This document shows, in pieces, positions 40,201 to 52,650 of a stretch of 64,000 nucleotides of DNA. The stretch is from assembly GCF_000002985.6 (NCBI RefSeq), contig NC_003282.8, positions 10,602,001 to 10,666,000 on the forward strand, read 5' to 3'. Position 1 is the first letter of the stretch. The number at the start of each line of letters is the position of its first letter. The notes under the pieces were generated by a model, which was given only the letters and a program-made list of their open reading frames with translations, did not search any database and was not told the DNA's origin. Made by a program: the position numbers and the translations under genes. This DNA is from Caenorhabditis elegans. Its lineage: Eukaryota > Nematoda > Chromadorea > Rhabditida > Rhabditidae.

Positions 40201-40690
40201 GGGAAATTAAAATTAAATTAAGATTATGTCAGTCGAGGGTTCATTCATGTATAATTCTGATTCAGAAAGCATGCTCATTCCGGTTCTACTATCGTCGTAG
40301 TTATTGTTTCTACAACAGTCGTTGTTATAGTCTGACAATGTCGTGCCACCCAGTTGCAACACCAACTCCACTTCTTCTGGGCAGTAAGTTTAACAAAGGC
40401 AAATCAATGAAATATATAATTTCGTTTTCAGTTATATTGACTATCATCGTTGTTACCGTTGCATTGATTTTATGTTTTGTCTACTGCATTTATCTCTGGT
40501 GTTGGAAAACTTCTGAACTCAGCATTCCAAAACAGTAGTGTTTCTTTCTTTTTTGCCAGTAGTAAAAAAGTCATTTTTCAGAGATAAAAAACTGGAAAAG
40601 GTCCGTCGAGAAAGTCAAAAAAAGAAACTCGAAGAATCAGTACGTTATCAACATGAGCATACTCCAATGAAATTGGAAACTTCAATTTGA
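37277..40690 (+). CDS. predicted type I membrane protein, cysteine-rich ectodomain
   Basis: Five exons (37277-37387, 39482-39640, 40152-40383, 40432-40534, 40582-40690) encode 237 residues. A signal peptide covers about residues 1-18. The ectodomain (19-166) has many cysteines, including a Tyr/Arg/Cys-rich stretch just before the membrane (FYYRRSYCFYNSRCYS). One helix spans about 168-190 (ILTIIVVTVALILCFVYC...). The cytoplasmic tail is highly charged (DKKLEKVRRESQKKKLEE). The last intron uses a donor overlapping a TAG (CA|GTAGTG). Retaining that intron would end the protein after KTSELSIPKQ and delete the tail, a possible alternative form. Intron 1 is 2.1 kb. No family is recognised. AATAAA at 40766 follows. 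Confidence 0.8.
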
Positions 40691-40765
40691 TTTTTTTTTA
40701 TTTTGAAAGTTATTTGTATATATTTTATCAATTGTTTTATTTCAAAAACGTCATCAAAAATGATC

Positions 40766-40771
40766 AATAAA
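40766..40771 (+). terminator. polyadenylation signal AATAAA of type I membrane protein gene
   Basis: AATAAA lies 76 nt after the stop codon ending at 40690. Confidence 0.6.
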
Positions 40772-40960
40772 TTGTAAATCAATATCAGAAAATTAAATAA
40801 AAGAACATTGAGTGAATGGAAAATAATCCACAATATGAGATAGAAGCCCCGGAAATTTCGGTGGAAATGGCCGATGAAGAGAATGAAGAAAAATGAGATT
40901 CGTTGAACTTTTCAGAGAATATCGTCAAAGTCGGTCTGTAATAATATCTGTAGAATAATG

Positions 40961-43291
40961 TTAGCGCTGTCGATTTTTAGAGATTGTGTTGTCCTGAAGA
41001 AAAATTAATTGGAATTAGTTAGGACAAAGGACATAAGAAAACAGGAACATGTATTGATTTTCAATTTAAAAATTTAGAAAAACATTTTAAGAAAAAAAAG
41101 ATATTTGAAAATTTCACCAGTAAAATCCAAGTAGAAACTGAGAAATAGCTAAAAAATTTAAAATCATAAAAATCTGTCAAGTTTTGGTTCACTTCTTAAC
41201 AAAATTTCAACAAATCATCGTAACATCTGTTGTGTCCAAATTAATTTTTCGAGTATATTTTCCATTTAAATTTGCTGAGAATGGCTTCTTTATATAAAGG
41301 TTTCATGGGTTATGCCCAGAAAATAATCATTTCTAATACATTCTAAAATTGTAAGAAACATCCACATAAAAATTGTGAGGTACGGTTATTTCATACATAA
41401 GTACTCATTATTCTCCAAAATTCATTTAATCCCAATTAGAATGACGTTTCTTGACAGTATTCTTTATCAAAAAAAACACATACATTTGCCGATGATGCAT
41501 TTGATTCTTTATGTTGAATAGCTGGAAGAGAATATTTTCTTGAATCGTCCAGACTCATTTGATGCAATCGGTGAGCTATGTCTGCTGTTGTTCCGGCCTG
41601 AAAATAGAAAGGTATTTTCCATATTGAATAGAGAATTCAATTCACCTTAATTTTTTTCATAACGTCACGAAGAAGGTATCGCCATAGAATAATGACGTGA
41701 TCTACTTCTTTGTCGTTCATTCTTTTTGAAAATGCGTGACGGAGGCAATAAATAGAACATTCGAGAAATACTGACCAGTAATATGATCTGAAAAATTATA
41801 ATTTGTAAGGGAGTCAAGTGTGAATCATGGTAACTAGTAGAAAAAGAGTTCTCAGACTCACAAATCACGATTTTTGTGTCAGCTAACCACAAAAGTTAGA
41901 TAACATCGTGTGAACACATAAAATCTAAACTCAAATCTCATTAGAAACCAGAAACGTTTATGTAGTCTTCATGACTTCTGATTTAAATTACCAGGAGAAG
42001 TCTGCTGAAAATTTTGAGGGATTTTTTTTTCGAAAAAGTATCTGTTTGCGGCAGAAAATTATCGAGAACTAATTAACAAAAAACTCTATAGACTGCAAAA
42101 AAAGTGTTACACAATATATCATAAAACCCACTTACAGATCGGTCAGGTTTTCGATTTTTTGAAGTTTATTTTTACATTTTCAATGTCAGAGATTTCATTG
42201 AAATAAATTTCAACTGCAGTTTTTTCCTATCAGGTTCGCACCCTGATTAATCTTCTTTTACTGTTCATATCTTGGTTGCAGAACACTTATAAATAATTGA
42301 TTCAGAAAAATCTTTGGCACATTATAAATTTTTTGATAAAATCAATAACAATCGAGATATTAAAATAGAGCAATAGTGACGTATCAGAGGTAATATGAAA
42401 AGTTTGGTGTTTTTTTCAATGTGTCTTCCAGAAGCATAAACTCTCATTTACCTGAATTTTCCATTAACTTCAAGTTTCCCATGTCGTCTGCCTAAATTAT
42501 CCAGAATAACATCGAGGGAAGTTAAATGGTCAAGTGCTTTTACTGCTCCTTCGATAACCTGCATACAAAAATGGTATTTGAAAAATTCTCATTTTCCGTC
42601 TAATACCTGCATAAATCTCATTGCTTGAAATGCAAATTCGTTGTTTTTCCTATCAGGTTTCGAACCAACAAACTTCAGTTTCGGAAAAAGTCGACGCGCT
42701 TCCGGACACTGAAAGAGGATAGAGGTCATTGGTGAAACAAAAACACTTCTGATCACTTTTGCAAGGAAAAATTAGGAAATTGGTTTGTATCAAAAAAGGG
42801 GAAAATTAAATAGACGGGAAATTAGAATGTCCCCGTGGCTTCTCAAGTAATCAAAAAGAGTAATGTTGACAGAAGTTGGAAGAGTCACATGGCCTTGAAG
42901 TTTACTTTTCCTGTATCCAGATGACCAACTAGTGGTGTTAGAAACATGAAAATCCAGAAATCAGACTTTCAACCAACATATTTTACGAGATTCTGATCAG
43001 ATCGTAGTTTAGAGTATCAGTTCAAATGACAAGTGGAAACCAAATTTGTATAATATAATTTTTGGCGTTGTTAACTACGATATTTTTTGAAAATATAATC
43101 TAGTTAAAATTGCTCAATTTTTGTTGGAAATTCAGAAATTTGAGTACCTGATTAAAAATCATTTCGTATATATCGCAAGCAATGTGATTCTTCTTTCCTT
43201 CGACAAGATTCCAAGAATGTTCCAGATCATTTTTCTCCTCCTGTGTGAAACTGTACCAAGAAATTGCGGCAGGCGCCATATCTTCGATCTC
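40961..43291 (-). CDS. globin (nematode glb family)
   Basis: Six - strand exons (43148-43291, 42607-42708, 42452-42558, 41646-41787, 41484-41597, 40961-40993) encode a globin fold. From the first ATG (43279, MAPAAISWYSF) the product is 209 residues. Helix A is FTQEEKNDLEHSW. The CD region has FPKLKFVG, the distal E7 position appears to be Gln72, and the proximal F8 His is His104 in LGRRHGK. The G/H helices follow (YYWSVFLECSIYCL and VDHVIILWRYLLRDV). A 45-residue polar tail extends past the fold. The last exon is uncertain: an acceptor at 40994 gives an end in NRQR, while a second acceptor near 40952 gives DFDDIL. The frame is also open before the ATG (EIED) and links to upstream exons at 51.7-52.2 kb. 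Which of the 30-odd C. elegans globins this is I cannot say. Confidence 0.88.
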
Positions 43292-43991
43292 CTGAAAAGA
43301 ATTTTAGATTTTAGTGGGTTTCGGCAAATTGAAATCAAAAGAGCGAGGGGAGCTAGAGTGTTGATAGGGCTTATATGTAGACACAATACTCATATCTATC
43401 GGCTTTAAACCTGACCTATGCCTACATTGGGCCTACAGTCCAAGTACAGGAAAAGACTCGGATCATATTGTTAGCTGCAAAGAACAAATCGTTCGGTGAT
43501 CTTTTATCCTGAAAACATTTCATAAATCTTCCAAGATATACGCTCACTTTCCGGAAAAAATAAGTAAATTATGAAAAGTCGCAAAAAAACTTCCAAATTT
43601 ATAGGATGTATGCTTCTCCGTATGCCAGTAAAAATTGTGACAGCCGCATAGGCATATATACTTCTATGGAAATGAATATGTGTTAAAATTGGGTTTCAAG
43701 AAAGATATTTTTGGTGTCAAAGTTTTCTTTTTTTCTTCCTTGTCTGTGGAAATTTAAACCTTTTTAGTTCGAAGTTTACTTTTACACATAGTCTCGCATC
43801 TAATTTTCTATTCTTGTGTACTGCACCGCTTGTTTCTCAAGCTTTTTAAACTCCAAAGAACCTTGGATCCTCAGTTTAACCAATTCTGCCTCCGTGACTC
43901 ATGCAAAATTTTTCGCAACAAACGGGGAACCACTTTTTGTCCGCAAAACCTGGAGTAGAAAAGATTGAAAATCATTTTGTTTGAAAAATCT

Positions 43992-44288
43992 ATGTTCCCA
44001 CGCCTCTCTTCATATCTACTTCTTCTCCACGTGACATGTTTACCTTTGACTTTTTTCTATCTTGCCCGTAGGCTAAATATATGTCAATTCAGTCATGGAG
44101 TTGCAGTCACAGCATACAATAGATTGAAAGAAAAACGAGATAATTGGAGCCATGTTCTTCATCATATATGGGAAAAGAGGAGCAAAAGCAGGAAGAAAAG
44201 AATGGGATACGGAAGCCATTGGAATGACAAATTGGATGCAATATTTGGAAAAATTCTATTTTTAGGATATCAAGGTACCACAAAGTGA
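43992..44288 (+). CDS. hypothetical small secreted peptide ORF
   Basis: The single frame from ATG 43992 encodes 98 residues. It starts with a plausible signal peptide (MFPRLSSYLLLLHVTCLPLT) and later has a dibasic run KRSKSRKKR followed by MGYGSHWNDK, the layout of a peptide precursor. It has no intron, no recognised family and no clear polyadenylation signal, and it lies in a probable intron on the opposite strand. It could be chance. Confidence 0.22.
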   Translation: MFPRLSSYLLLLHVTCLPLTFFYLARRLNICQFSHGVAVTAYNRLKEKRDNWSHVLHHIWEKRSKSRKKRMGYGSHWNDKLDAIFGKILFLGYQGTTK

Positions 44289-46893
44289 TTAATTCTTAAA
44301 GTTTTGTAATTAAAAGCGTAGGATACCAGGCAGGTTCAGGAGTACGTACCAACCACTTATTTCAATCCCGTATTTTTAATTGCACCGTGTAGATTTAGTT
44401 ATTTATTATGTCAACTGCTCACTCAGGAGGAGTAAAAAACATCCGTCATTCGGCAATTTTGACAGTTGCCAGTTTACAAAATTTTAGGCAATCGGCAATT
44501 AAATCCTCCTTATTTCAACTAGTTAATTTTTAAAAAAAGAAGCGCTAGGCAGTCGAACATATTGGTTTCAAAACAGAAGGAATAGTAAGAAGAAACAAAA
44601 ATATTATTTTTCCAAATTTCCCATATAGTCAAACCACCGTAAATTATATTAGAAATAGCTAATATTTTGCCAAAATTTGTAGGTCAGATAAATATAATGA
44701 ATGATAAAACAGTTTAGACTGTCCAATTTTTTAATTACTTAATTTTTTTCTTTTCTACAAAGCACATACCGTAATAACGAGTTTGACATCCAGGTGATCG
44801 TCGCACATTTTTTTTCAGAAATTGGGACAGGCTAGTTCAATATAGACACAGTTGAATAGTTATGGGATCAAAATAGAAAGTTGAGTTTATGAATTTCAGT
44901 TGCAAAACTGCTGTTCACGACACAATAGTTTCTTTTTTTGCTTGCGTGCGTGCCTCTTTCTCTCTCAAAAAAAGGCGTCGAATGAGGGGTGGAGCTCTTA
45001 ACGGGGATGGCACAGGAGCATACACATGGAAAGGGAGAAAAGGGTGGTCGTAAAATGAGAAGTTTCGCTTCTTCTCTCGGATCTTCACACACACTATGTC
45101 TGTAGGATCCTCAAAAAGATTATATCAATTTCAATTAAAGGTTTGTGTCTACTCTTGTATTGTACCACTTTCACGTTTTTACATCACGTTGTTGTGTTGA
45201 GAATTTGTTGAATTTGCCATAAAATTCACAAGGTCACAAGTTAAGGGAATGCAATAGAGACAGGATGATCGAATTTGTGTGTGTGCAAAATGAGATGAAA
45301 GAAGAAAAAATTCATGTAAGTATTTGGCAACTTTTTTGGGATCAGATTTCTTATAATGATTTGGAAATTATGAAAATTTGAACATTCTGAAAAAGTTCGA
45401 AATGCGACGTCATGAAAACGGGCGGAGATTTGAAAAATTTGAAAAAGAACAAAAACAAAGGCTTAGTGAGAAAGTGCGCTGGGAAAAAATTGACAAGAAA
45501 CGGAAGAGATTAGAAGGTCCATAAAAAGAAGGAAATTTAGTGATGGGGTACAATGTACTATAACAAAGAAGGAAGAACTGTAATAATCATAAAATGTTTA
45601 TAAAAATTGCTAAATTGTTTCAAAGGTACGCAGGTAATTAAATGTTGGTAAAATGATAGTTTGTCATTCAATGATTTTTGTTTTTTCTTCCTATTCCAGA
45701 AAACAGGAAAAATCTTTTCTTGGTGAATTTCAGACAAAATCAAACCCCTTTTGTCTCAGATATAGACGTCGATTTATATGCGGAAGAATAAGTTTGATAA
45801 ATACGTAATGATGTTGCAAAGTTTATATTTTTCAAGCTCAAAATGTCAGTTTGCCAAGGTCTAGACAAAACTGCCAGAAAACTATGTAAAATTTGTTAGT
45901 TTCACATTATATGTTTTTTGTTCGGAATTTTTTTTAAACCTGTAACATTCGCAGATTTTGCGTTTACTGTACTAGCAATTGCAAGAGTTTTAAACCAAGG
46001 AAATTCCAAAAATGTTCGATTTTTGTGCACCCCTGATGATTGCACTCAAATCATTATAAATTCAGTTTAGTTATTTATGTATCCGTATTTTTTCAAATCA
46101 AATCACAAGTTCATACATGATTTCAAAAAAAAACGATGGGTGTTCTTTAGATCTTAGAATACACTCTGGGATCTCACACTTTTGTGTTCTGGCTCCGCAA
46201 TACAAACAAAGAAAGTATCATCTTATGATTTTTTAGAATAAAGTGCCTGAATCTCCAAAGTGAAAATCAGTATGACCTTTTAGATTACTGGAGTTCCTTA
46301 TTTTTTCGATTTTCCTTTTTGAAAAGTGCTAAGCTCATCGTATAATTAAATGGCTCGACGGAGTAAGCTCTTTGCCTCCCCCACAAATAAATTGTGGTAA
46401 TAAGGAAAAGACGAGGAAAGTGAATCAGCAAATTTTGATCGAAATAGAAAGAGAAGCGTTAATAGATCGAGAAAAAAGGAAAAAAAAAAGTTTTTGTCTA
46501 AATGAGGGGCTGATGTTTGGAATTTGAGATACGATGAAATGGGAGCATCTGATGAAGAAGGACATGTGAGTGAACACACCACTTTTTCCTGTTTTTGACC
46601 ACAGTTAAGTAGTTAAAGACGTAGATCAACATTAATTACAGATGAAAAAAGTTTAGGTTTTTAAACCTTAAGCTTTTAAGAAAAAATAATTGTTTTCTAG
46701 AAGTTAAAGCATCTAACTTAGAAGTTTATACGCAAAAAACAGGCCTAACAGTTTTTAATTCAAGACGGTTAATATTGGAAGTTACAAAATGTTTTTCAAA
46801 AACGAAAATACGTATGACAAGTTATGTTCCAGCTCATCAATTTTGTTTTAAAGAGAGATATCTCCCTACTTTTTTCAAAATTTATTGCTCATC

Positions 46894-47130
46894 ATGTATC
46901 AAACCAAGACACAAAAAGATCCCTGGCATTTGTCGGTCTATCAATACGTGCATTCCACCAAAGAACGTCTAGACTTTTGGGATCCCAAGGGGACAGAGAA
47001 GGGACAAATGATGATTAGGATAGAGGAAAATTTTGGGGTAGACCAGGCTTCTAGCATTGATCAGTTTGGTTCTTTTGGTATTTTCGAAACGAATACAGAA
47101 AGAATAGCCGTTTTGTCTCATCATAGCTAA
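46894..47130 (+). CDS. hypothetical ORF, 78 residues
   Basis: The frame from ATG 46894 (MYQTKTQKDPWHLSVYQYVH...) to TAA 47130 has balanced amino-acid composition unlike the surrounding AT-rich noise. No signal peptide, splice sites or domain are seen. It is recorded only because its composition stands out. Confidence 0.2.
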   Translation: MYQTKTQKDPWHLSVYQYVHSTKERLDFWDPKGTEKGQMMIRIEENFGVDQASSIDQFGSFGIFETNTERIAVLSHHS

Positions 47131-50100
47131 AACTTGAAAAAAGCTGTAAGTACAGAATTTATATTTTTTGTAATTTTTTCAATGATAAATGATCGTAACT
47201 TCATATCAAAATGGTTTTGTAAATTTTTGGTCAAGTCAGAAGTTCTTAAACATTTCATTTTTGAAATGTTCTTGAAATAAACATTTTTTGAGCATCACAC
47301 CTTAAAGCATAATGTAATTTTTGGTAATGTTCCGCTTCTTGCACATATCTACATCGATGTAAATAAGATGTGCATCTAAGTATAAGGTTTCGCGAGAAAT
47401 CTTTGAAACATTGAATCTTGATTTTTTGACTTATTCAACTCGAATTTGTACTAAATATTAATTTTTTAAACTATGCCATAGAACTATTATGTTGGCTGGA
47501 GATTTTAATTGTTTCTGAAAAAAACTCTAATTTTTTTTTGCAAAACGTTTCGGAGCAAAATTGAATTTTGGAAAAAAGTATCCTTATAAGAAGGGAGTGG
47601 ATCAGTTTTTACTCTGTTTTAATTTGTGATTTTCAATTTCAGAAATTCAATTTTTGCATCTAGAATATTTGATCTACATTTTCAATAAAACACTTTTAAT
47701 ATGTCCTGACGCAAACCTACAACTTATCAAGTTTCCAACTTGCGATCGTTGAATTTTGATGTACTTTTTAAAAGTTTCAACAATAGTTATAACGGAGAAC
47801 AAAACGGAACTTCTGACTTTAAAGTTTTTCAACTAGAAATAAAGCACGAGATATCCTTTACAAATATAGAAATGTGTTTTAACTTCCGCTTTTTGCACAT
47901 TTGTCAGAGAATTTGCACCTAAAATGGAAAGTTTCCGATTTGCATTTTCGTGCTTTCTATTTCTCTATTTCTACTCTCATTTTATGAAACCACTAGGATG
48001 CATAAAAAGTCATGACATTCGAGATGTACAATCGAAATCGGATACTTAACTAGTTTCTGTGTACTTTCGAGACTATTTTGTGTGAAGCCAATGTGCTCTT
48101 TAAAAGGAGATATTTGGAAACAACGGGACAAATATATTAACTTTTGATAAAACCGAGGAAAAATTCAGAAAAATTGAGTGAGAATTTAATTTTGCAAAAA
48201 CAGAAAAAAAAGCTAATTTTCATTGAGTTGGAATTTTGCATTAATGCAACTCATTTAGAAAGGTGTGGTGGGAAAAGCTGAACGAAAAGCGAAATTACAG
48301 AATTCGAAGATGCAGTATTTCAGAGATTTCTTCAACAGTTGGGTTTTCTGCAGACTCGTCAAATAGGCCAAAAACCAAAGAAAACGACAAAAAACACGTT
48401 GGTGGTTGTTGAAATGAAACATTTGATCCATTCTCATTCGTCTTATTTAATCCCTACCTCCTTATTTCGCCTCGTAACTTTTCTCTAAATTTTTTGATAT
48501 ATTTTGAAGACAACAAAGAGCAAAAGTAGAAGAAAGCTATTTAGAAAAATATACGCAACTTTATACATGTTTGACTTTTTTACATACTTTCGAGGTTAAC
48601 AAAAGAAAATTATCATTTGCCGGAAAAAGTCTAGATTAAGCAGTTCTGGTTTTATTCTGTATTCACTGGAGGACTTGCGTTCAAATTTATGAGATCCTCT
48701 GAAAAATTAATTATGTCTTTAACGGGCTTAACCTTACTGACTTACTGCTCAACCTACTGAATACTAAAAACTTGTACAATATATTTTCAGCATTTTTACA
48801 AAGTAAGTATTGAAAAAATGTTCAGTCATGCGAAAACTGAAAATGACTGCCTCTCGTTGCCCAATATCTCTTAAATTTTCTCTCAAATTTTGGGTTTCCA
48901 ATAGTATCAACAAACTATGAAGCCTTTATGACGAAACTATGACAAATTTCCACTGAAAAATTAAACAATTTAAAATGATGCAAATTTGAAAATGAATTCA
49001 GGAAAGTTGAGAAAGGAGAATGCAGAAGGTTGCAAGAATCGTCAATTCGCGGAAATTGAAAATGGAAGACACAGATTACTTTGGAGCAAACCGACGCTGT
49101 GCACATTTGGGAGAAAAAAGTTCATCGGAAATGGAAGAAGAAGGGCGTCTTCTTTTTTCTCATACTTTTTCAAAATGAACTTATTTAGAGCTTTTTTGTT
49201 CTTTTTTTCTATTGTTATTTTTCCAAAAAACTTCATTTTAATTTCCTAAGTTTCCTGATTTTCCGAGAAATTGTTTCGCACATTTGCAATACAATGTCTC
49301 CTACATGATATTTGCAAAATTGTAGAGCCAATAAGTTAGCAAATATAACAAATATCCTCCGTCATTTTCTGTGTAAACTCTTAGATATATATGTGTTTAG
49401 TGGATCTCAAAGATGAGAAAGAAACGATGGAATTGGGTTCGGAAATCGAATTTTGAACGTGCAGTGTTGCACATTTTAGATGAGGGTCAATGGACAAAGT
49501 ACTGGGATTTTTTTTGTTGGATGAGGGCTAAAAGTTTTTTTTGGAAAAAAGTTTTTTCTGCCGGCACGTGGGGTTTGCAACATTTGGAAAATTGGGCAAA
49601 GATCCTAATGGTGGTATCAAGGGATTTGAAGAGACTGTGATTATAGGCTTAAGGAAATTTTCGGAGGGTCCTAATGTAGTAAAACTGAAAAAAAACGTAA
49701 AGAAACAGTGTTCCTTTGACACTGGGATTTGTTTAAATTTCTAAAAGTAATCTTGTTTGCAAAAAATGCCTGCCTACCAAAATTCGTAGCGACCTATTTC
49801 AAGTTCCCCTGAACTTATAATTATAATATTTGAATTGAATTTTCAATCAATTAATTAAAAAAGAAAAAAGTGAAAAAGTGTTAAATCCAAAAAATGCAGA
49901 AAAAGAAGGAGACCGCCATGTCTATAAGAAGGCATAAGGCAGGTTATGTTTATTTTGAAATTTCCTTCTGTTGAATCCAAATAAATTTCTAAAAAGGACC
50001 CTGAAGGACAAAGTTTTAAGAATGTTTCATGTTGAGAATCTAGGCTAAAAATCATTTTATTTAGTGAAACACCTCATATTATAATTTCAAATAAAACTTT

Positions 50101-51729
50101 GTAGTGCAACAAAATAAGGAAATACAGCTAGACACAAACTCTCATAAATTTCCGTAATCCTAAACTCTCAGATTGTGAATGTAAGTGATCCTTATTTGGT
50201 CAAGGGTTTCTGCCAGAAATAGACAAAGTTCAAACACTAGACTTACCTTTTGATATATTCTTTTTAGTTCTTTTGAGTTTTCAAGAAATAATAAAAAGTG
50301 TTCACAGAAGAAATAAGAATTGTTTAATTCTAAAAGTCAAGGAGTCTTCAAGTCCCGCCCATCGTAGACTACCGTAGATTCCAAAAGTTCATTGATCAGA
50401 TAGAGGTGTCCCAAAAAAAGAAGTGGAAAAATGGGAGGAGTCTTCTTGACTTTTCTCGGAAAACAAAGAAAAAAGAAAAGTAAGAAAAATAGAATAATGA
50501 AAACTTGGCTCCTCTGATATATTGGAACGAGAATAAAAACTAGGAGGTGGCAGTTGAAAATCAAGACACAAGGAAATAGGAAATGCCCCGGTTTCCTGTT
50601 TTTACTTTATATATCACATGTATTTGAGTGCTCATGTGTTTAGTAATTGCATCAAAACATATATTTACGAAACTGCATATAATTAATTTGATATCGACTA
50701 GTATTTTTGAGATTAAAATGTCTACATTCAATCTTTAGTCCAGTCTTTAAAGATTATTTCCCCAGGTGAACCTTTTATTTTAGGCATCCACGTTTTTTTT
50801 TCCAAAATGTTAGTTAGGAAACTCAGAGCAAAATTTTGTAGCACAACACAATAAACCAGTACTTTTATCAGATCAATTATTACAATATCTTCAATGTGAA
50901 AATATCTAATTGAATTAGAAACAAATTTTATTAACACATTCGGCGTATTGTTTCATTGCAAGAGACCACTAAGCGAACAAAAATAGCTTTTCTTGAGCTC
51001 ATTAACACATTCTTGTCAAAGAGGAAGTATTCTAGTTGCCACGTCAACAGATGTCTCACGGAATATGAAAACTTCAAAAAGAATGGAAATAGACACTACG
51101 AAGGGCCACATTTTCAGACAAGAGGAAAAAGTTGCCGAAAATCAGATATACCGCTTTCTGTGAGTGGAAAACATTGTGTACTTGTTGTTATAAGAAATAA
51201 TTCCACATTTTATTTATTTAATCACATTTAACCGGAAAGCCTTAAATAAAAATAGTATTGTTGAAAAAACAAGGCAACGCTTGAAATAAAAAGTTCATAT
51301 CCCACAAGGCAATTTGTTTTTCCTTACTGTAAAATTGGACCAATTAGATATTCGAATAAGTTATTAGTATTATTAGTATTAATATTTTGATTTTTTTTCA
51401 TGTCGTTCGGTGCTTTATAAGGTTTTTTAGAGTAGGATATTTACACATTATCTTTTCAAAATAAATTCTAAACGTTTTTTCACCAAAATTTTCAATAAAA
51501 AGTTTTCTAGTTATTTTGGCACTGACACGTTGAATGCATTTGAGATTTCAGCTGAAATGATTCCTTTTTTCAAAACTTCAAAACTAGAAAAAATTGAAAA
51601 AACGTTTCAAAACGTCTCAATACCAAATGAGCCTTTTGGACTATAATTTAAGTCCAGTGATTTCCAGTTTACATATTATCAAAGCAATCATAGTGACGTG
51701 TATTTGTTTATAGAAAGCATATTACTTAC

Positions 51730-52158
51730 ACCTAGACGAGAACCTACACCTTTGGTCTTTTTTGCCAAGCTATTATAGAAAAAGAAAACATCTTCCAGCC
51801 AGCTACAAACTGAATCGTCATCAATGCTGCAAATTATTCACGAATCACACGCTTCTGATATATAATCTCTGACACTAATGCTGACTACACATCCTGTTGG
51901 CTCAACTGACAAGACGTTTTAATTTACGATTATGACTTGAAAGTCTTTGACCTTGGCGGATCTATGGTATATTGGAAAATATATGGAAAAGAGTTCAGAA
52001 TTTTCGACAATTTCAGTTTAAAAAAAGACAGCTTATTCTCTTATTCCCACTCACCTTCGATTTCTTCTTAACTTCTCTCGAATCCACCGGTGCACTCTGC
52101 GACCGCTCAACCGCGATCCAATGTCGATACAGCTTGACTTTTAGTTCTTAACCCTTAT
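51730..52158 (-). CDS. putative 5' exons of the globin gene (start unresolved)
   Basis: Two exon-like segments on the - strand, 52055-52158 (donor AAG|GTGAGT) and 51730-51826 (acceptor TTTGCAG, donor GGT|GTAAGT), join in phase. They continue in the frame of the globin exon at 43291: ...LRRNR-SIDDDSVCSWLEDVF...-GVGSRLG-EIEDM. This adds about 60 protein-like residues before the globin domain. However, no ATG occurs in this frame after the TAA just downstream of the 52159 acceptor. The segments are therefore either 5' UTR, preceded by an unseen coding exon, or initiated at a non-AUG codon. The implied intron is about 8.4 kb, long for this genome. Confidence 0.5.
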
Positions 52159-52201
52159 CTGAAATCGCAATTAATCAAAAAATTAGTGACAAGCACGAGG
52201 A

Positions 52202-52260
52202 TGAGTTCAACTCTCCACCACGGAAAAATTTGAGTTCAACTCTCCACCACGGGAAAATTT
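52202..52260. repeat. two tandem copies of a 29-nt unit
   Basis: TGAGTTCAACTCTCCACCAC plus CGG/A-run/TTT occurs twice back to back, differing at one position. It sits directly beside the 94-bp minisatellite. Confidence 0.8.
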
Positions 52261-52300
52261 TTTGCGAATTTTTTCATCCCAAAAAAAAAGGAAAAAAAAT

Positions 52301-52650
52301 CCCATTGATTTGTCTACATAGGGCATCGAAAAGCACCCAATATTTAGAGAGTAGAAGATTTTGAGAATTACTGCCTTCAGAAATTGACAATTTTCCCATT
52401 GATTTGTCTACAAGGGGCATCGAAAAGCACCCAATATTTAGAGAACAGAAGATTTTGAGAATTACTGCCTTCAGAAATTGACAATTTTCCCATTGATTTG
52501 TCTACAAAGGGCATCGAAAAGCACCCAATATTTAGAGAACAGAAGATTTTGAGAATTACTGCCTTCAGAAATTGACAATTTTTCCATTGATTTGTCTACA
52601 AAGGGCATCGAAAAGCACCCAATATTTAGAGAACAGAAGATTTTGAGAAT
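52301..52650. repeat. 94-bp minisatellite, about 3.7 copies
   Basis: The unit starting CCCATTGATTTGTCTACA recurs at 52301, 52395, 52489 and 52583, an exact 94-nt period. Copies are nearly identical, differing at only a few positions (for example CATAGGG/CAAGGGG/CAAAGGG). The fourth copy breaks off near 52650. Near-identity suggests recent expansion. The array lies just upstream of the putative globin 5' exon. The period is not a multiple of three. Confidence 0.92.

Larger units (their letters stand above)
43292..51729. other. long gene-poor interval (possible globin intron)
   Basis: No confident gene in 8.4 kb. Two ATG-started + strand frames read as protein-like and are listed separately (43992-44288, 46894-47130). 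Others (49413-49640, 50956-51180 with a GTGAGT at its end) are weaker. If the exons at 51.7-52.2 kb belong to the globin gene, this whole stretch is its intron. Confidence 0.5.

Noticed and set aside
40816-40896. 26-codon acidic ORF (MENNPQYEIEAPEISVEM...)
   Set aside because: Too short to support; it lies after the polyadenylation signal of the preceding gene and has no splice acceptor in frame.
50956-51231. 91-codon + strand frame ending near a GTGAGT donor
   Set aside because: No ATG start and no acceptor or following exon that fits.
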